Below the pieces are notes generated by a model. That model saw only the letters and a list, made by a program, of their open reading frames with translations. It did no database searches and was not told the DNA's origin. A stretch of DNA of 14,856 nucleotides from CAZWIT01 sp964533435 (lineage in GTDB: Bacteria; Patescibacteriota; Patescibacteriia; UBA1558; GWA2-36-10): assembly GCA_964533435.1 (NCBI GenBank), contig CAZHLU010000024.1:1-14856 (forward strand), in the 5' to 3' direction. The translations under genes and the position numbers were made by a program. Position 1 is the first letter of the stretch. Every line of letters begins with the position of its first letter. This document shows, in pieces, positions 7,600 through 13,699 of this stretch.

Positions 7600-8112
7600 A
7601 TGCAACAACACATTGAAAGAACACTAGTGTTACTTAAGCCGGATGCTATTAATCGTGGTTTGATTGGTGAAATATTACATCGTTTTGAGCGTACTGGTTT
7701 AAAAATTATTGGTCTAAAAATGGTTTGGTCAGATCAAGATACTGCTGCCAAACACTATACTGAAGATTTAGCTAAAAGGCGGGGAGAAAAAGTAAGGGAG
7801 TTAATGATAGATATGATTACTTCTGGTCCAATTGTGGCTATTGCCATTGAGGGCGTTGAAGCAGTTGAAGTAGTGCGTAAAATGGTTGGTGATACTGAGC
7901 CAAAAAAAGCAGCCCCTGGTACTATTCGCGGGGACTATGCGCATGTGTCTTATGGTTATGCTGATGCTAATGAGGTAGCTGTCTTTAATTTAATTCACGC
8001 TTCTTCAAGTGCTGATGAAGGTGTGCAAGAAATTAATGTTTGGTTTAATGATTTTGAGCTTCAAGATTTTCGTCCAGATTATATTAAACACACTATTGCT
8101 CGTAAAGAGTAA
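7600..8112 (+). CDS. ndk: Nucleoside diphosphate kinase
   Basis: NDK transfers the gamma phosphate of ATP to nucleoside diphosphates through a phosphohistidine. Family motifs are TLVLLKPDAINRGLIGEI at 8-25 with K13, the AAPGTIRGDYA block at 104-114, and the active-site H133 in NLIHASSS (usually NIIHGSDS). At 170 residues it is longer than the usual 140-150. There are about four extra residues in the KRRGEKVRELM helix region and about nine between GDYA and the active-site His (HVSYGYADANEVAVF). The Gly-Ser-Asp after the catalytic His reads Ala-Ser-Ser. These differences do not remove the catalytic residues. ATG 7600 has no SD. An efficient terminator follows, so this is the end of its transcript. 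Confidence 0.95.
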   Translation: MQQHIERTLVLLKPDAINRGLIGEILHRFERTGLKIIGLKMVWSDQDTAAKHYTEDLAKRRGEKVRELMIDMITSGPIVAIAIEGVEAVEVVRKMVGDTEPKKAAPGTIRGDYAHVSYGYADANEVAVFNLIHASSSADEGVQEINVWFNDFELQDFRPDYIKHTIARKE

Positions 8113-8124
8113 ATTAATAATTTC

Positions 8125-8152
8125 AAAAATGAGCCAACCTTGGCTCATTTTT
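8125..8152 (+). terminator. Intrinsic terminator of ndk
   Basis: AAAAATGAGCCA (8125-8136), a 4-nt loop and TGGCTCATTTTT (8141-8152) form a perfect 12-bp stem ending in a T-run. Confidence 0.9.
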
Positions 8153-8161
8153 AATTTAAAT

Positions 8162-8190
8162 TTGTTAGCCATTTTAGAATATGCTATACT
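8162..8190 (+). promoter_or_regulatory. Promoter of the 6S-like RNA
   Basis: TTGTTA (8162-8167), a 17-bp spacer and TATACT (8185-8190) with an extended -10 TG at 8182-8183. No protein-coding frame follows, only the structured RNA and its terminator. Confidence 0.75.
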
Positions 8191-8196
8191 CAAAAT

Positions 8197-8444
8197 AGGC
8201 TAGAGTTTTTTGGATAATATTTATAACTCTACAAACTAACTCCTTGGGAGACTAATATCAGTTTAGGGCCGTGGCTCTAGCTTGCGGTCACCCACCTTTT
8301 TAAAGGGGTTAATTATTATCTGAATGCTAGCCGCAGTCGTCACTAAAGTAGGACACACTTTATTATTAAACGTGTAAACTATGTCAGATGACTTGGCAAT
8401 TAGGCGTCTAGATAGGTAATTAAATACCATTTAGACGTCTTTTT
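8197..8444 (+). ncRNA. ssrS: Probable 6S RNA
   Basis: 6S RNA binds RNA polymerase holoenzyme by mimicking an open promoter. The unit has its own promoter and terminator and no credible ORF. The fold is a long rod. The closing stem pairs CTAA (8236) with TTAG (8400), ATAT (8255) with ATGT (8381), and AGTTTA (8260-8265) with TAAACT (8375-8380). A large central bubble follows, with a small hairpin on its 3' side (ACAC 8353, GTGT 8372). The terminal stem is TGCGG (8283-8287) with CCGCA (8331-8335), capped by CCTTT/AAAGG. The TGCGGTCACCCACC segment resembles the terminal region of known 6S RNAs as I recall them. The primary transcript would be about 248 nt; the rod itself spans about 8231-8403. 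RNA status is well supported; the 6S name rests on shape and that short similarity. Confidence 0.66.
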
Positions 8445-8450
8445 GCTTTT
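8402..8450 (+). terminator. Terminator of the 6S-like RNA
   Basis: AGGCGTCTA (8402-8410) pairs with TAGACGTCT (8432-8440), with inner GGTA/TACC, and is followed by TTTTTGCTTTTT. Confidence 0.85.
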
Positions 8451-8491
8451 TGTTTAACTAGTTTTTAGAAGTGAGGTTGATTTTTATAAAT

Positions 8492-8531
8492 AAAAAAACC
8501 AGCCCCACACCGTATGGCACAGGGCTGGTTT
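8492..8531 (-). terminator. Terminator of rpmB
   Basis: Read on the minus strand, AAACCAGCCC pairs with GGGCTGGTTT around a 16-nt loop, followed by a run of T (the A-run at 8492-8498). The lack of a T-run on the plus side assigns it to rpmB. Confidence 0.85.
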
Positions 8532-8547
8532 ATGCGTAAATAAAAAT

Positions 8548-8730
8548 TTATTTAGTTTGACGTAATTTGTTTACTGTTCTTAAACAAGAAGTGCAAATAC
8601 TAACACGGCGGTTGCCGATTTTTTTGCTTTGTAAGTTAATATTCATGCGGCGGCGAGTAGCAATTTTAGAATGACTGCGGCTATTGCCAATAATTGCTGA
8701 ACGCATGCAGATTTCACAGACTTTGGCCAT
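8548..8730 (-). CDS. rpmB: 50S ribosomal protein L28, zinc-binding type
   Basis: This 60-residue protein begins MAKVCEICMRSAIIGNSRSH, with the L28 pattern GNSRSHSKIATRRRMNINLQ. Two CxxC pairs, C5/C8 and C46/C49, mark the zinc-ribbon (C+) form. It is a structural protein of the large subunit. It stands alone on the minus strand, separated from other ribosomal genes. It diverges from the M50 protease gene across an 84-bp gap and ends in its own strong terminator. Upstream bases (GATAAAG) give at most a weak SD. Length and motifs are normal. Confidence 0.96.
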   Translation of the reverse strand: MAKVCEICMRSAIIGNSRSHSKIATRRRMNINLQSKKIGNRRVSICTSCLRTVNKLRQTK

Positions 8731-8733
8731 ATT

Positions 8734-8762
8734 TTTACTTTATCTAATAATTAAGCTATAAT
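8734..8762 (+). promoter_or_regulatory. Promoter for the M50 protease gene
   Basis: TTTACT (8734-8739), a 17-bp spacer and a perfect TATAAT (8757-8762). Just downstream, 8764-8790 holds TTAACGTTAA (8768-8777, a perfect palindrome) flanked by TGTT and AACA, a possible operator in the divergent rpmB gap. Confidence 0.6.
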
Positions 8763-8814
8763 GTTGATTAACGTTAACAGATATTAACATAAAAATTAAT
8801 TTTTGTAAAGATAT

Positions 8815-9444
8815 ATGCTTTTTACTGCTTTAGGAACCAATTCTTTAGCCTTTATAGCCATGATTATGGCTTTGGTTTATGCAATTACTATTCATGAATT
8901 TAGTCATGCCCTGGCTGCTACTTGGCAAGGCGATCCAACAGCTCGTTATCAGGGGCGTTTAAGTTTGAACCCTTTGGCACATTTGGATTTATTAGGTAGC
9001 ATTATGTTACTACTGGCTGGTTTTGGTTGGGGTAAGCCTGTACCGGTAAATCCTTATAATATGCGTTGGCAACGTTGGGGAGAGGCTGCGGTTTCTATAG
9101 CTGGGCCAATTAGTAATTTTATTAGTGTTGTTCTATTTATTTTAATTTTTAAATTAACAGGTCCTTATTTATTGCCTACTAACTTATTGTATATTTTCTT
9201 GATTTCTTTGATATTAACTAATTTAATTTTAGGTATTTTTAACCTTATTCCTTTGCCACCGCTTGATGGCTCTAAAATATTATTTGCCGCTTTACCGTCT
9301 GGTTTTGAAAAATTAAAGCAGCAGTTAACAGTTAACGGCCCTTGGATATTACTTGCTTTAATTATGGTTGATAATTTTTCAACAATTAATATTTTCGGGA
9401 AAATTTTTGATTTTTTTATTAATTTTATTTCTAGATTTTTATAG
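8815..9444 (+). CDS. Site-2 protease family (M50) membrane metalloprotease
   Basis: This 209-residue intramembrane protease carries the zinc motif HEFSH (27-31) inside the first hydrophobic segment. The third ligand is in NLIPLPPLDGSKIL (D151). The family stretch GDPTARYQGRLSLNPLAHLD (39-58) and PVPVNP (76-80) are also present. Four to five membrane segments are visible. There is no PDZ domain, which places it with the short Rv-type or YwhC-like S2P proteins rather than RseP. Such proteins cleave transmembrane substrates; the substrate here is unknown. The nearby HtrA-like protease could in principle act before it, as DegS does before RseP, but the genes are about 7 kb apart. A weak AAAG precedes ATG 8815. 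Confidence 0.93.
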   Translation: MLFTALGTNSLAFIAMIMALVYAITIHEFSHALAATWQGDPTARYQGRLSLNPLAHLDLLGSIMLLLAGFGWGKPVPVNPYNMRWQRWGEAAVSIAGPISNFISVVLFILIFKLTGPYLLPTNLLYIFLISLILTNLILGIFNLIPLPPLDGSKILFAALPSGFEKLKQQLTVNGPWILLALIMVDNFSTINIFGKIFDFFINFISRFL

Positions 9445-9462
9445 CTATAGTTGCTTTTTATA

Positions 9463-9491
9463 TTGACAATATTGTTTGTTTATAGTATTAT
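9463..9491 (+). promoter_or_regulatory. Near-consensus promoter for the 65-aa ORF
   Basis: Perfect TTGACA (9463-9468), a 17-bp spacer and TATTAT (9486-9491). The -35 lies in TATTGACA, which recurs inverted as TGTCAATA at 9513-9520 in the leader, so a regulator or a leader structure could act here. Confidence 0.85.
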
Positions 9492-9548
9492 TCAAATCCG
9501 TTCTTTTTCCCCTGTCAATATAAACGTTGTCTCAAGGAGGAGAGCTAG

Positions 9549-9746
9549 ATGAAGGCTTTGCTAAAAAGGGCTGGCATTTTGCTGGCCGCTAAACGCGAAA
9601 ATATCGAGCGTCAACGTCGTATCAGAGAATTGCGGCAAGAAGGCGAATCCATTTTCCAGGAAGCTATGGGCAGAGTTACCTGCCAAAAGCCCAATGGTGG
9701 CACGCTTGCTGAAAGAGAAGCCGACGACGAGATCTATTCTGTCTAG
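9549..9746 (+). CDS. Small basic helical protein, unknown, well-expressed unit
   Basis: This 65-residue protein is not recognised. Residues 1-45 are highly charged and helix-favouring (LLAAKRENIERQRRIRELRQ), with heptad-like spacing that could form a coiled coil. One Cys lies at C50 and the tail is acidic (AEREADDEIYSV). AAGGAGG (9534-9540) sits 8 nt before ATG 9549, an ideal SD, in a window where most genes have none. The gene has its own near-consensus promoter and a strong terminator. Its codons are more GC-balanced than those of the surrounding housekeeping genes. The combination supports a real, highly expressed gene, possibly acquired. The structured RNA begins 100 nt downstream under a promoter with the same TATTGACAA box. 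An RNA-binding role would be speculation. Confidence 0.78.
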   Translation: MKALLKRAGILLAAKRENIERQRRIRELRQEGESIFQEAMGRVTCQKPNGGTLAEREADDEIYSV

Positions 9747-9754
9747 CTAATATT

Positions 9755-9791
9755 TACCCAATCCTGCTATAGCAGGTGAGGGTATTTTTTT
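9755..9791 (+). terminator. Intrinsic terminator of the 65-aa ORF
   Basis: TACCC (9755-9759) pairs with GGGTA (9780-9784), with inner CCTGC-TATA-GCAGG, followed by seven T. Confidence 0.9.
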
Positions 9792-9809
9792 ATTGTCTCA
9801 TTTTAGGTA

Positions 9810-9838
9810 TTGACAAGTTTTTATATTTCTGCTAGAAT
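9810..9838 (+). promoter_or_regulatory. Near-consensus promoter of the unidentified RNA
   Basis: Perfect TTGACA (9810-9815), a 17-bp spacer and TAGAAT (9833-9838). The predicted start is near 9845. Confidence 0.85.
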
Positions 9839-9844
9839 GCTTTT

Positions 9845-10123
9845 TGTCTATATTTTTGCACTTTCGTTATTCATAGAATAAGTGGAGAAAAGCGCCCTGT
9901 CATGTTGGTTACGAAAACGTATCGGCACCGCGGGCCTGCGTTTTTGGTTGGGGTGCATAACCCGACCTAACCCAATTGGGTAGCTCTCCGCTTTAGAGGA
10001 GATTGGGACAAGCTGTCTGCAAAACAGACGAGTCTCGCGTCCGATGGGAACTACGCCCACGATAGTCGCGAGCTGCAAGTCTCGCTCCTCGAGGGCTCGT
10101 GTCGCAAGACACGGCCCTTTTTT
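9845..10123 (+). ncRNA. Structured RNA of about 280 nt, family not recognised
   Basis: No ORF with a usable start and SD exists here, yet the unit has a near-consensus promoter and a strong terminator and is far richer in G+C than nearby genes. Stems seen: TTATTC/GAATAA (9867, 9876); GGTTGGG/CCCGACC (9946-9952, 9961-9967, one G-U); CCCAAT/ATTGGG (9971, 10002) enclosing CTCT/AGAG; GTCTG-CAAAA-CAGAC (10015-10029); CTCGCG/CGCGAG (10034-10039, 10067-10072) enclosing TGGG/CCCA. Alternative pairings are possible. I found no RNase P J3/4 core, no SRP GGAAGCAG loop and no tmRNA tag ending in ALAA, so it is not one of those by sequence motif. Expression strength suggests a housekeeping or abundant regulatory RNA. 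Confidence 0.75.
10093..10123 (+). terminator. Terminator of the unidentified RNA
   Basis: GGGC (10093-10096) and CGTGTC (10098-10103), a GCAA tetraloop, GACACG (10108-10113) and GCCC (10114-10117) with one bulged T, then six T. Confidence 0.93.
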
Positions 10124-10135
10124 ATTTATTCGGGC

Positions 10136-10164
10136 TTGACTTGCTTATTTTTTTGTGCTATTTT
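10136..10164 (+). promoter_or_regulatory. Promoter of the rpsL-rpsG-fusA operon
   Basis: TTGACT (10136-10141), a 17-bp spacer and TATTTT (10159-10164) with an extended -10 TG (10156-10157). The leader of about 60 nt starts near 10171. A GAGGC/GCCTC hairpin (about 10168-10185) lies at its 5' end and could be an autoregulatory element. Confidence 0.75.
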
Positions 10165-10231
10165 ATTGAGGCATTTTATAGCCTCTAGGGGCAATAATTA
10201 TTTTTATAAAAACAATTTATTTTTAATTTTA

Positions 10232-10660
10232 ATGCCTACAATTCACCAATTATTGAAAAAACCAAGACACACTCCTAAAGCTAAGAGTAAAACTCCAGCT
10301 TTAACTTCAGTTTTAAATACTTTACGTCGTTCCAAAAGAGATTTGCCAAAAGGTAGCCCTTTTAAACGAGGAGTTTGTGTAAAAGTAACTACTACTACAC
10401 CTAAGAAGCCAAACTCAGCTTTGCGTAAAATTGCTAGGGTTAGACTTTCTAATGGCATGGAAGTTACCGCTTATATTCCTGGCGAAGGTCACAATTTACA
10501 AGAACACAGTATTGTGATGATCAGGGGTGGTAGGGTTAAAGATTTGCCTGGTGTTCGTTATCATATTGTTAGAGGTGTCTATGATACTCAAGGTGTATCT
10601 GGTCGCAAACAAGGCCGTTCTCTTTACGGTGCTAAAAAAGAAAAAGCAGCTAAAAAATAA
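10232..10660 (+). CDS. rpsL: 30S ribosomal protein S12
   Basis: S12 helps decode at the A site. The true start is ATG 10232, giving MPTIHQLLKKPRHTP; the in-frame extension to 10136 overlaps the promoter and is rejected. The 142 residues include TTTTPKKPNSALRKIARVRL (54-73), GHNLQEHSIVMIRGGRVKDL (87-106) and the basic C-terminus KKEKAAKK. The lysines corresponding to E. coli K43 and K88 are present, so no classical streptomycin-resistance substitution is visible. A short insertion around RSKRDLPKGSPFKRG is of the kind seen in longer S12 forms. There is no SD before the start. It is the first gene of the str-type operon, 23 nt from rpsG. Confidence 0.97.
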   Translation: MPTIHQLLKKPRHTPKAKSKTPALTSVLNTLRRSKRDLPKGSPFKRGVCVKVTTTTPKKPNSALRKIARVRLSNGMEVTAYIPGEGHNLQEHSIVMIRGGRVKDLPGVRYHIVRGVYDTQGVSGRKQGRSLYGAKKEKAAKK

Positions 10661-10683
10661 TTCATTTATAAGTTTATATCATT

Positions 10684-11148
10684 ATGCGTGGTAAAGCAGT
10701 TTCTAAAAGAGTAATCTCACCTGATCCTAAATTTCAAAGGGTTGATATTGCAAAATTAATTAACAAAATAATGCGTCGTGGTAAGAAAACTATAGCGCAA
10801 AAAATTGTTTATAGTGCTTTTGATTATATTTCTGATAAGACCAAACTAGATCCAATTGAAATTTATGATACAGCTATGCGCAATGTTGCTCCTAATCTGG
10901 AAGTAAAAGGTAAGCGTATCGGTGGTGCTAACTATCAAGTACCAATGGTAGTAACTGGCGATCGTAAGATGGTTTTGACTCATCGTTGGATTATTATGGC
11001 TGCTAGTCATCGCAAAGGTATGGCTATGCACAAGGCTTTAGGCGAAGAGTTAATCGCTGCCTCTAAAAATGAAGGTGAAGCTATTAAGAAACGTGAAGAC
11101 GTTCAACGCATGGCTGAAGCTAACCGTGCTTTTGCTCACTTTGCTTAA
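10684..11148 (+). CDS. rpsG: 30S ribosomal protein S7
   Basis: S7 nucleates assembly of the 30S head and contacts the E-site tRNA. The 154-residue product has the S7 pattern MRGKAVSKR, KLINKIMRRGKKTIAQKIVY, IYDTAMRNVAPNLEVKGKRI, GGANYQVPMVV and the C-terminal KKREDVQRMAEANRAFAHF. Length is normal. ATG 10684 has no SD. It sits between rpsL and fusA in the conserved str order, with a GC-rich hairpin in the 65-bp gap before fusA. Confidence 0.97.
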   Translation: MRGKAVSKRVISPDPKFQRVDIAKLINKIMRRGKKTIAQKIVYSAFDYISDKTKLDPIEIYDTAMRNVAPNLEVKGKRIGGANYQVPMVVTGDRKMVLTHRWIIMAASHRKGMAMHKALGEELIAASKNEGEAIKKREDVQRMAEANRAFAHFA

Positions 11149-11171
11149 AATTTAATTAGTCTTTAAAAATT

Positions 11172-11190
11172 CCCGCCTATTTTGGGCGGG
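11172..11190 (+). promoter_or_regulatory. Intercistronic hairpin between rpsG and fusA
   Basis: CCCGCC (11172-11177), a 7-nt loop and GGCGGG (11185-11190), a strong stem with no T-run directly after it (ATATATAG). This fits a partial terminator, an mRNA processing or stability site, or an S7 binding site better than a full terminator. Confidence 0.6.
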
Positions 11191-11213
11191 ATATATAGTT
11201 ATAAAAAATTTTT

Positions 11214-13316
11214 ATGCCTAGAACACATTCTTTAGAAAAAGTCAGAAACATCGGCATTATTGCCCACATTGACGCTGGTAAAACTACGGTTTCCGAGCGC
11301 ATCCTTTTTTATACTGGTAAAAAACATAAAATTGGTGAAGTACACGAAGGTGCTGCTGAAATGGATTGGATGGAACAGGAAAAAGAACGTGGTATTACTA
11401 TTACTTCAGCTGCTACCACTTGTTTTTGGGCATTACCTGATTGGTTAGGTGGCGACAAAGCCAACATTAATATTATTGATACCCCAGGTCACGTAGACTT
11501 TACTGTAGAAGTAGAGCACTCTTTACGCGTGCTTGATGGTGGCGTGGTTGTTTTTGACGGTGTAGCCGGCGTAGAACCACAATCAGAAACTGTTTGGCGT
11601 CAAGCTGATAAATATAATGTACCTCGTATTGCTTTTGTAAATAAAATGGATCGCATGGGTGCTAATTTTTATTATGACCTAGATACTATTCATGAACGTT
11701 TAGTTAAACATGCTTTGCCAATGCAATTACCAATTGGCGCTGCTGAAACATTTGAAGGCATCATCAATCTCTTAGAAAGAGAAGCTTGGTATTATTTGGA
11801 CGAAGAAGGTAAAAATTTTGAAAAACGAGAAGTACCAGCCGATATGAAAGATAAAGTAGAAGAATATCGTGCTAAATTAGTTGAAACTATTGTAGAGAAT
11901 GATGAAAAATTGATGGATCAATATCTTTCTGGAAAAGAACCAGAATTAGTTGATCTGAAAAAGGCTTTACGTCAAGCCGTTATCAACAATAAAATTGTTC
12001 CTATTCTTTGCGGCTCAGCTTTGAAAAATAAAGGCGTACAATTTTTACTTGATGCTGTTACTGCTTATTTACCATCTCCTTTAGATGTGCCTGAGATCAA
12101 GGGTACTGAACCTAGAAATGAAGAGAATATCATTACTGTTAAACCTGAAGACAGCGAACCATTTACTGCTTTAGCTTTTAAAATTGCTACTGATCCTTAT
12201 GTCGGTAGACTTACTTTTATTAGAGTTTATTCTGGTACTTTAAGTTCAGGCTCCTATGTTTTAAATGCTAATAAAGAAAAGAAAGAGCGTATTGGTCGTA
12301 TTTTAAGGATGCATGCTAATCATCGAGAAGAAGTTTCTGAAATTTTTGCTGGTGATATTGTGGCAGTTGTTGGTTTAAAAGATACTACTACTGGTAATAC
12401 TTTATCTGATATTGATCGAGCTGTTATTTTAGAAAGTATGGATTTCCCAGAGCCAGTTATTCATGTGGCTGTAGAACCAAAAACTAAAGCTGACCAAGAA
12501 AAAATGGGTATGGCTTTATCTAAATTGGCCGAAGAAGATCCAACCTTTACCGTCAGGTCCGATGAAGAAACCAATCAAACTATTATTGGTGGTATGGGTG
12601 AGTTACATTTAGACATTATTGTTGATCGTATGCGTCGTGAATTTAGTGTTGAAGCTAATGTTGGCGCACCACAAGTTGCATATAAAGAGACTATCAAGGA
12701 TACTGCCGAAGGTGAAGGTAAATATATCAAGCAATCTGGTGGTCGTGGTCAATATGGTCATTGCTGGTTAAGATTAGAGCCATTAGAGCGCGGTACTGGT
12801 TTTGAATTTGTAGATGAAATTAAAGGTGGTTTGATTCCTAGGGAATTTATTCCTGCTATTGAAAAAGGTATTAAAGAAACTTTGGATAATGGTGTTTTGG
12901 CTGGTTATAAAGTAGAGGATGTAAGAGCTGTGGTTTATGATGGTTCTTATCATGATGTTGATTCTTCAGAAGCTGCCTTTAAGATTGCAGGCTCAATGGC
13001 TTTTAAATCAGCTTTTAATAAAGCTAAACCTATTATTTTGGAACCAATCATGAAAGTAGAAGTAGTGACCCCAGAACAATATATGGGTGATGTTATTGGC
13101 GATATTAATTCCAAGCGTGGTCAAGTTAATGAAATGATGGATAGAGCTAATGCTAAGGTTATCCATGCTTTTGTGCCATTATCAGAAATGTTTGGCTATG
13201 CCACTTCATTAAGATCCATGACTCAAGGCAGGGCTAGTTATAGTATGGAATTTTATCAATATCAAGAAGTGCCAAGCAATATTGCCGAAGCTATCAAAAA
13301 AAAGAATAACGAATAA
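11214..13316 (+). CDS. fusA: Translation elongation factor G
   Basis: EF-G drives ribosomal translocation with GTP hydrolysis. At 700 residues it is full length. The G motifs are AHIDAGKTT (17-25), RGITIT (59-64), DTPGH (89-93) and NKMD (143-146). Further landmarks are GGMGELHLDIIVDRMRREF in domain III, GGRGQYGHCWLRLEP in domain IV, and the C-terminal QGRASYSMEFYQYQEVPSNI of domain V. It has no duplicate-type deletions, so it is the canonical EF-G. ATG 11214 lacks an SD. It ends the operon: a strong hairpin terminator follows and the next gene faces it, so tuf does not follow here as it does in many bacteria. Confidence 0.98.
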   Translation: MPRTHSLEKVRNIGIIAHIDAGKTTVSERILFYTGKKHKIGEVHEGAAEMDWMEQEKERGITITSAATTCFWALPDWLGGDKANINIIDTPGHVDFTVEVEHSLRVLDGGVVVFDGVAGVEPQSETVWRQADKYNVPRIAFVNKMDRMGANFYYDLDTIHERLVKHALPMQLPIGAAETFEGIINLLEREAWYYLDEEGKNFEKREVPADMKDKVEEYRAKLVETIVENDEKLMDQYLSGKEPELVDLKKALRQAVINNKIVPILCGSALKNKGVQFLLDAVTAYLPSPLDVPEIKGTEPRNEENIITVKPEDSEPFTALAFKIATDPYVGRLTFIRVYSGTLSSGSYVLNANKEKKERIGRILRMHANHREEVSEIFAGDIVAVVGLKDTTTGNTLSDIDRAVILESMDFPEPVIHVAVEPKTKADQEKMGMALSKLAEEDPTFTVRSDEETNQTIIGGMGELHLDIIVDRMRREFSVEANVGAPQVAYKETIKDTAEGEGKYIKQSGGRGQYGHCWLRLEPLERGTGFEFVDEIKGGLIPREFIPAIEKGIKETLDNGVLAGYKVEDVRAVVYDGSYHDVDSSEAAFKIAGSMAFKSAFNKAKPIILEPIMKVEVVTPEQYMGDVIGDINSKRGQVNEMMDRANAKVIHAFVPLSEMFGYATSLRSMTQGRASYSMEFYQYQEVPSNIAEAIKKKNNE

Positions 13317-13329
13317 AATATTATTTTGA

Positions 13330-13360
13330 AATACCCCCTGACATAAGGGGGTATTTTTAT
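13330..13360. terminator. Shared terminator between fusA and the convergent membrane protein gene
   Basis: AATACCCCC (13330-13338) pairs with GGGGGTATT (13347-13355), with TTTTTATTT on the plus side. The minus-side tail is AAATA-rich, so it mainly serves fusA. The convergent gene's stop codon (13357-13359) abuts this stem. Confidence 0.9.
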
Positions 13361-13698
13361 TTAAAAAAATAAAGGGGCGCCCGCGTGGGCTGCCCATTTT
13401 TGTCTAGCAGGTAATAGGGTGTGCGACCCTGCCTTTCCAAGTACTCCTGGTACTCTTTGTACCTTCTTTGCTTCTCGTGCTGGATGCCAGCATAGAAGCT
13501 TAGCGTGGCAATAAACGCGACAATCACTATGATAGTGATAACAAGGAGCATCCTACGCTCTTTGTTTGATATGACGTTTTCTGCTAGTTGGGTAATTTGG
13601 TTTGGTCTTTTTTGCCTGATTCGTTGAATAATATCCCCATATATCATAATGGCAAGGCCGATTATGACGATCAGCATTGCAGCTGCTGGGCTACTCAT
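13357..13698 (-). CDS. Small two-helix membrane protein, function unknown
   Basis: This 113-residue protein is not recognised. Hydrophobic helices lie at about 5-22 (AAMLIVIIGLAIMIYGDI) and 49-70 (MLLVITIIVIVAFIATLSFY), separated by a basic, polar loop (QRIRQKRPNQITQLAENV). The C-terminal 40 residues are charged and aromatic (HEKQRRYKEYQEYLERQ, then PYYLLDKNGQ). AGGAG (13705-13709, complement) lies 6 nt before the ATG, a canonical SD rare in this window. Codon use is more GC-balanced than the housekeeping genes. It lies directly downstream of the long structured RNA on the same strand, with no obvious separate promoter, so it may be expressed from the 14598-14626 promoter through an about 890-nt leader. 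Whether protein and RNA work together is unknown. Confidence 0.72.
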   Translation of the reverse strand: MSSPAAAMLIVIIGLAIMIYGDIIQRIRQKRPNQITQLAENVISNKERRMLLVITIIVIVAFIATLSFYAGIQHEKQRRYKEYQEYLERQGRTPYYLLDKNGQPTRAPLYFFK

Positions 13699-13699
13699 T

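Noticed and set aside
8005..8203. Two short ORFs on opposite strands at the ndk end
   Set aside because: Both overlap ndk and run through its terminator; no start signals.
9848..10078. 76-codon minus-strand ORF
   Set aside because: Lies antisense to the structured RNA that has its own promoter and terminator; no SD.
9455..10130. Type I toxin-antitoxin reading of the 65-aa ORF and adjacent RNA
   Set aside because: The ORF is not a hydrophobic toxin and the RNA is downstream on the same strand, not antisense.
10136..10231. N-terminal extension of S12 from an upstream TTG
   Set aside because: It overlaps the promoter hexamers, and the S12 family begins at MPTIHQL (10232).
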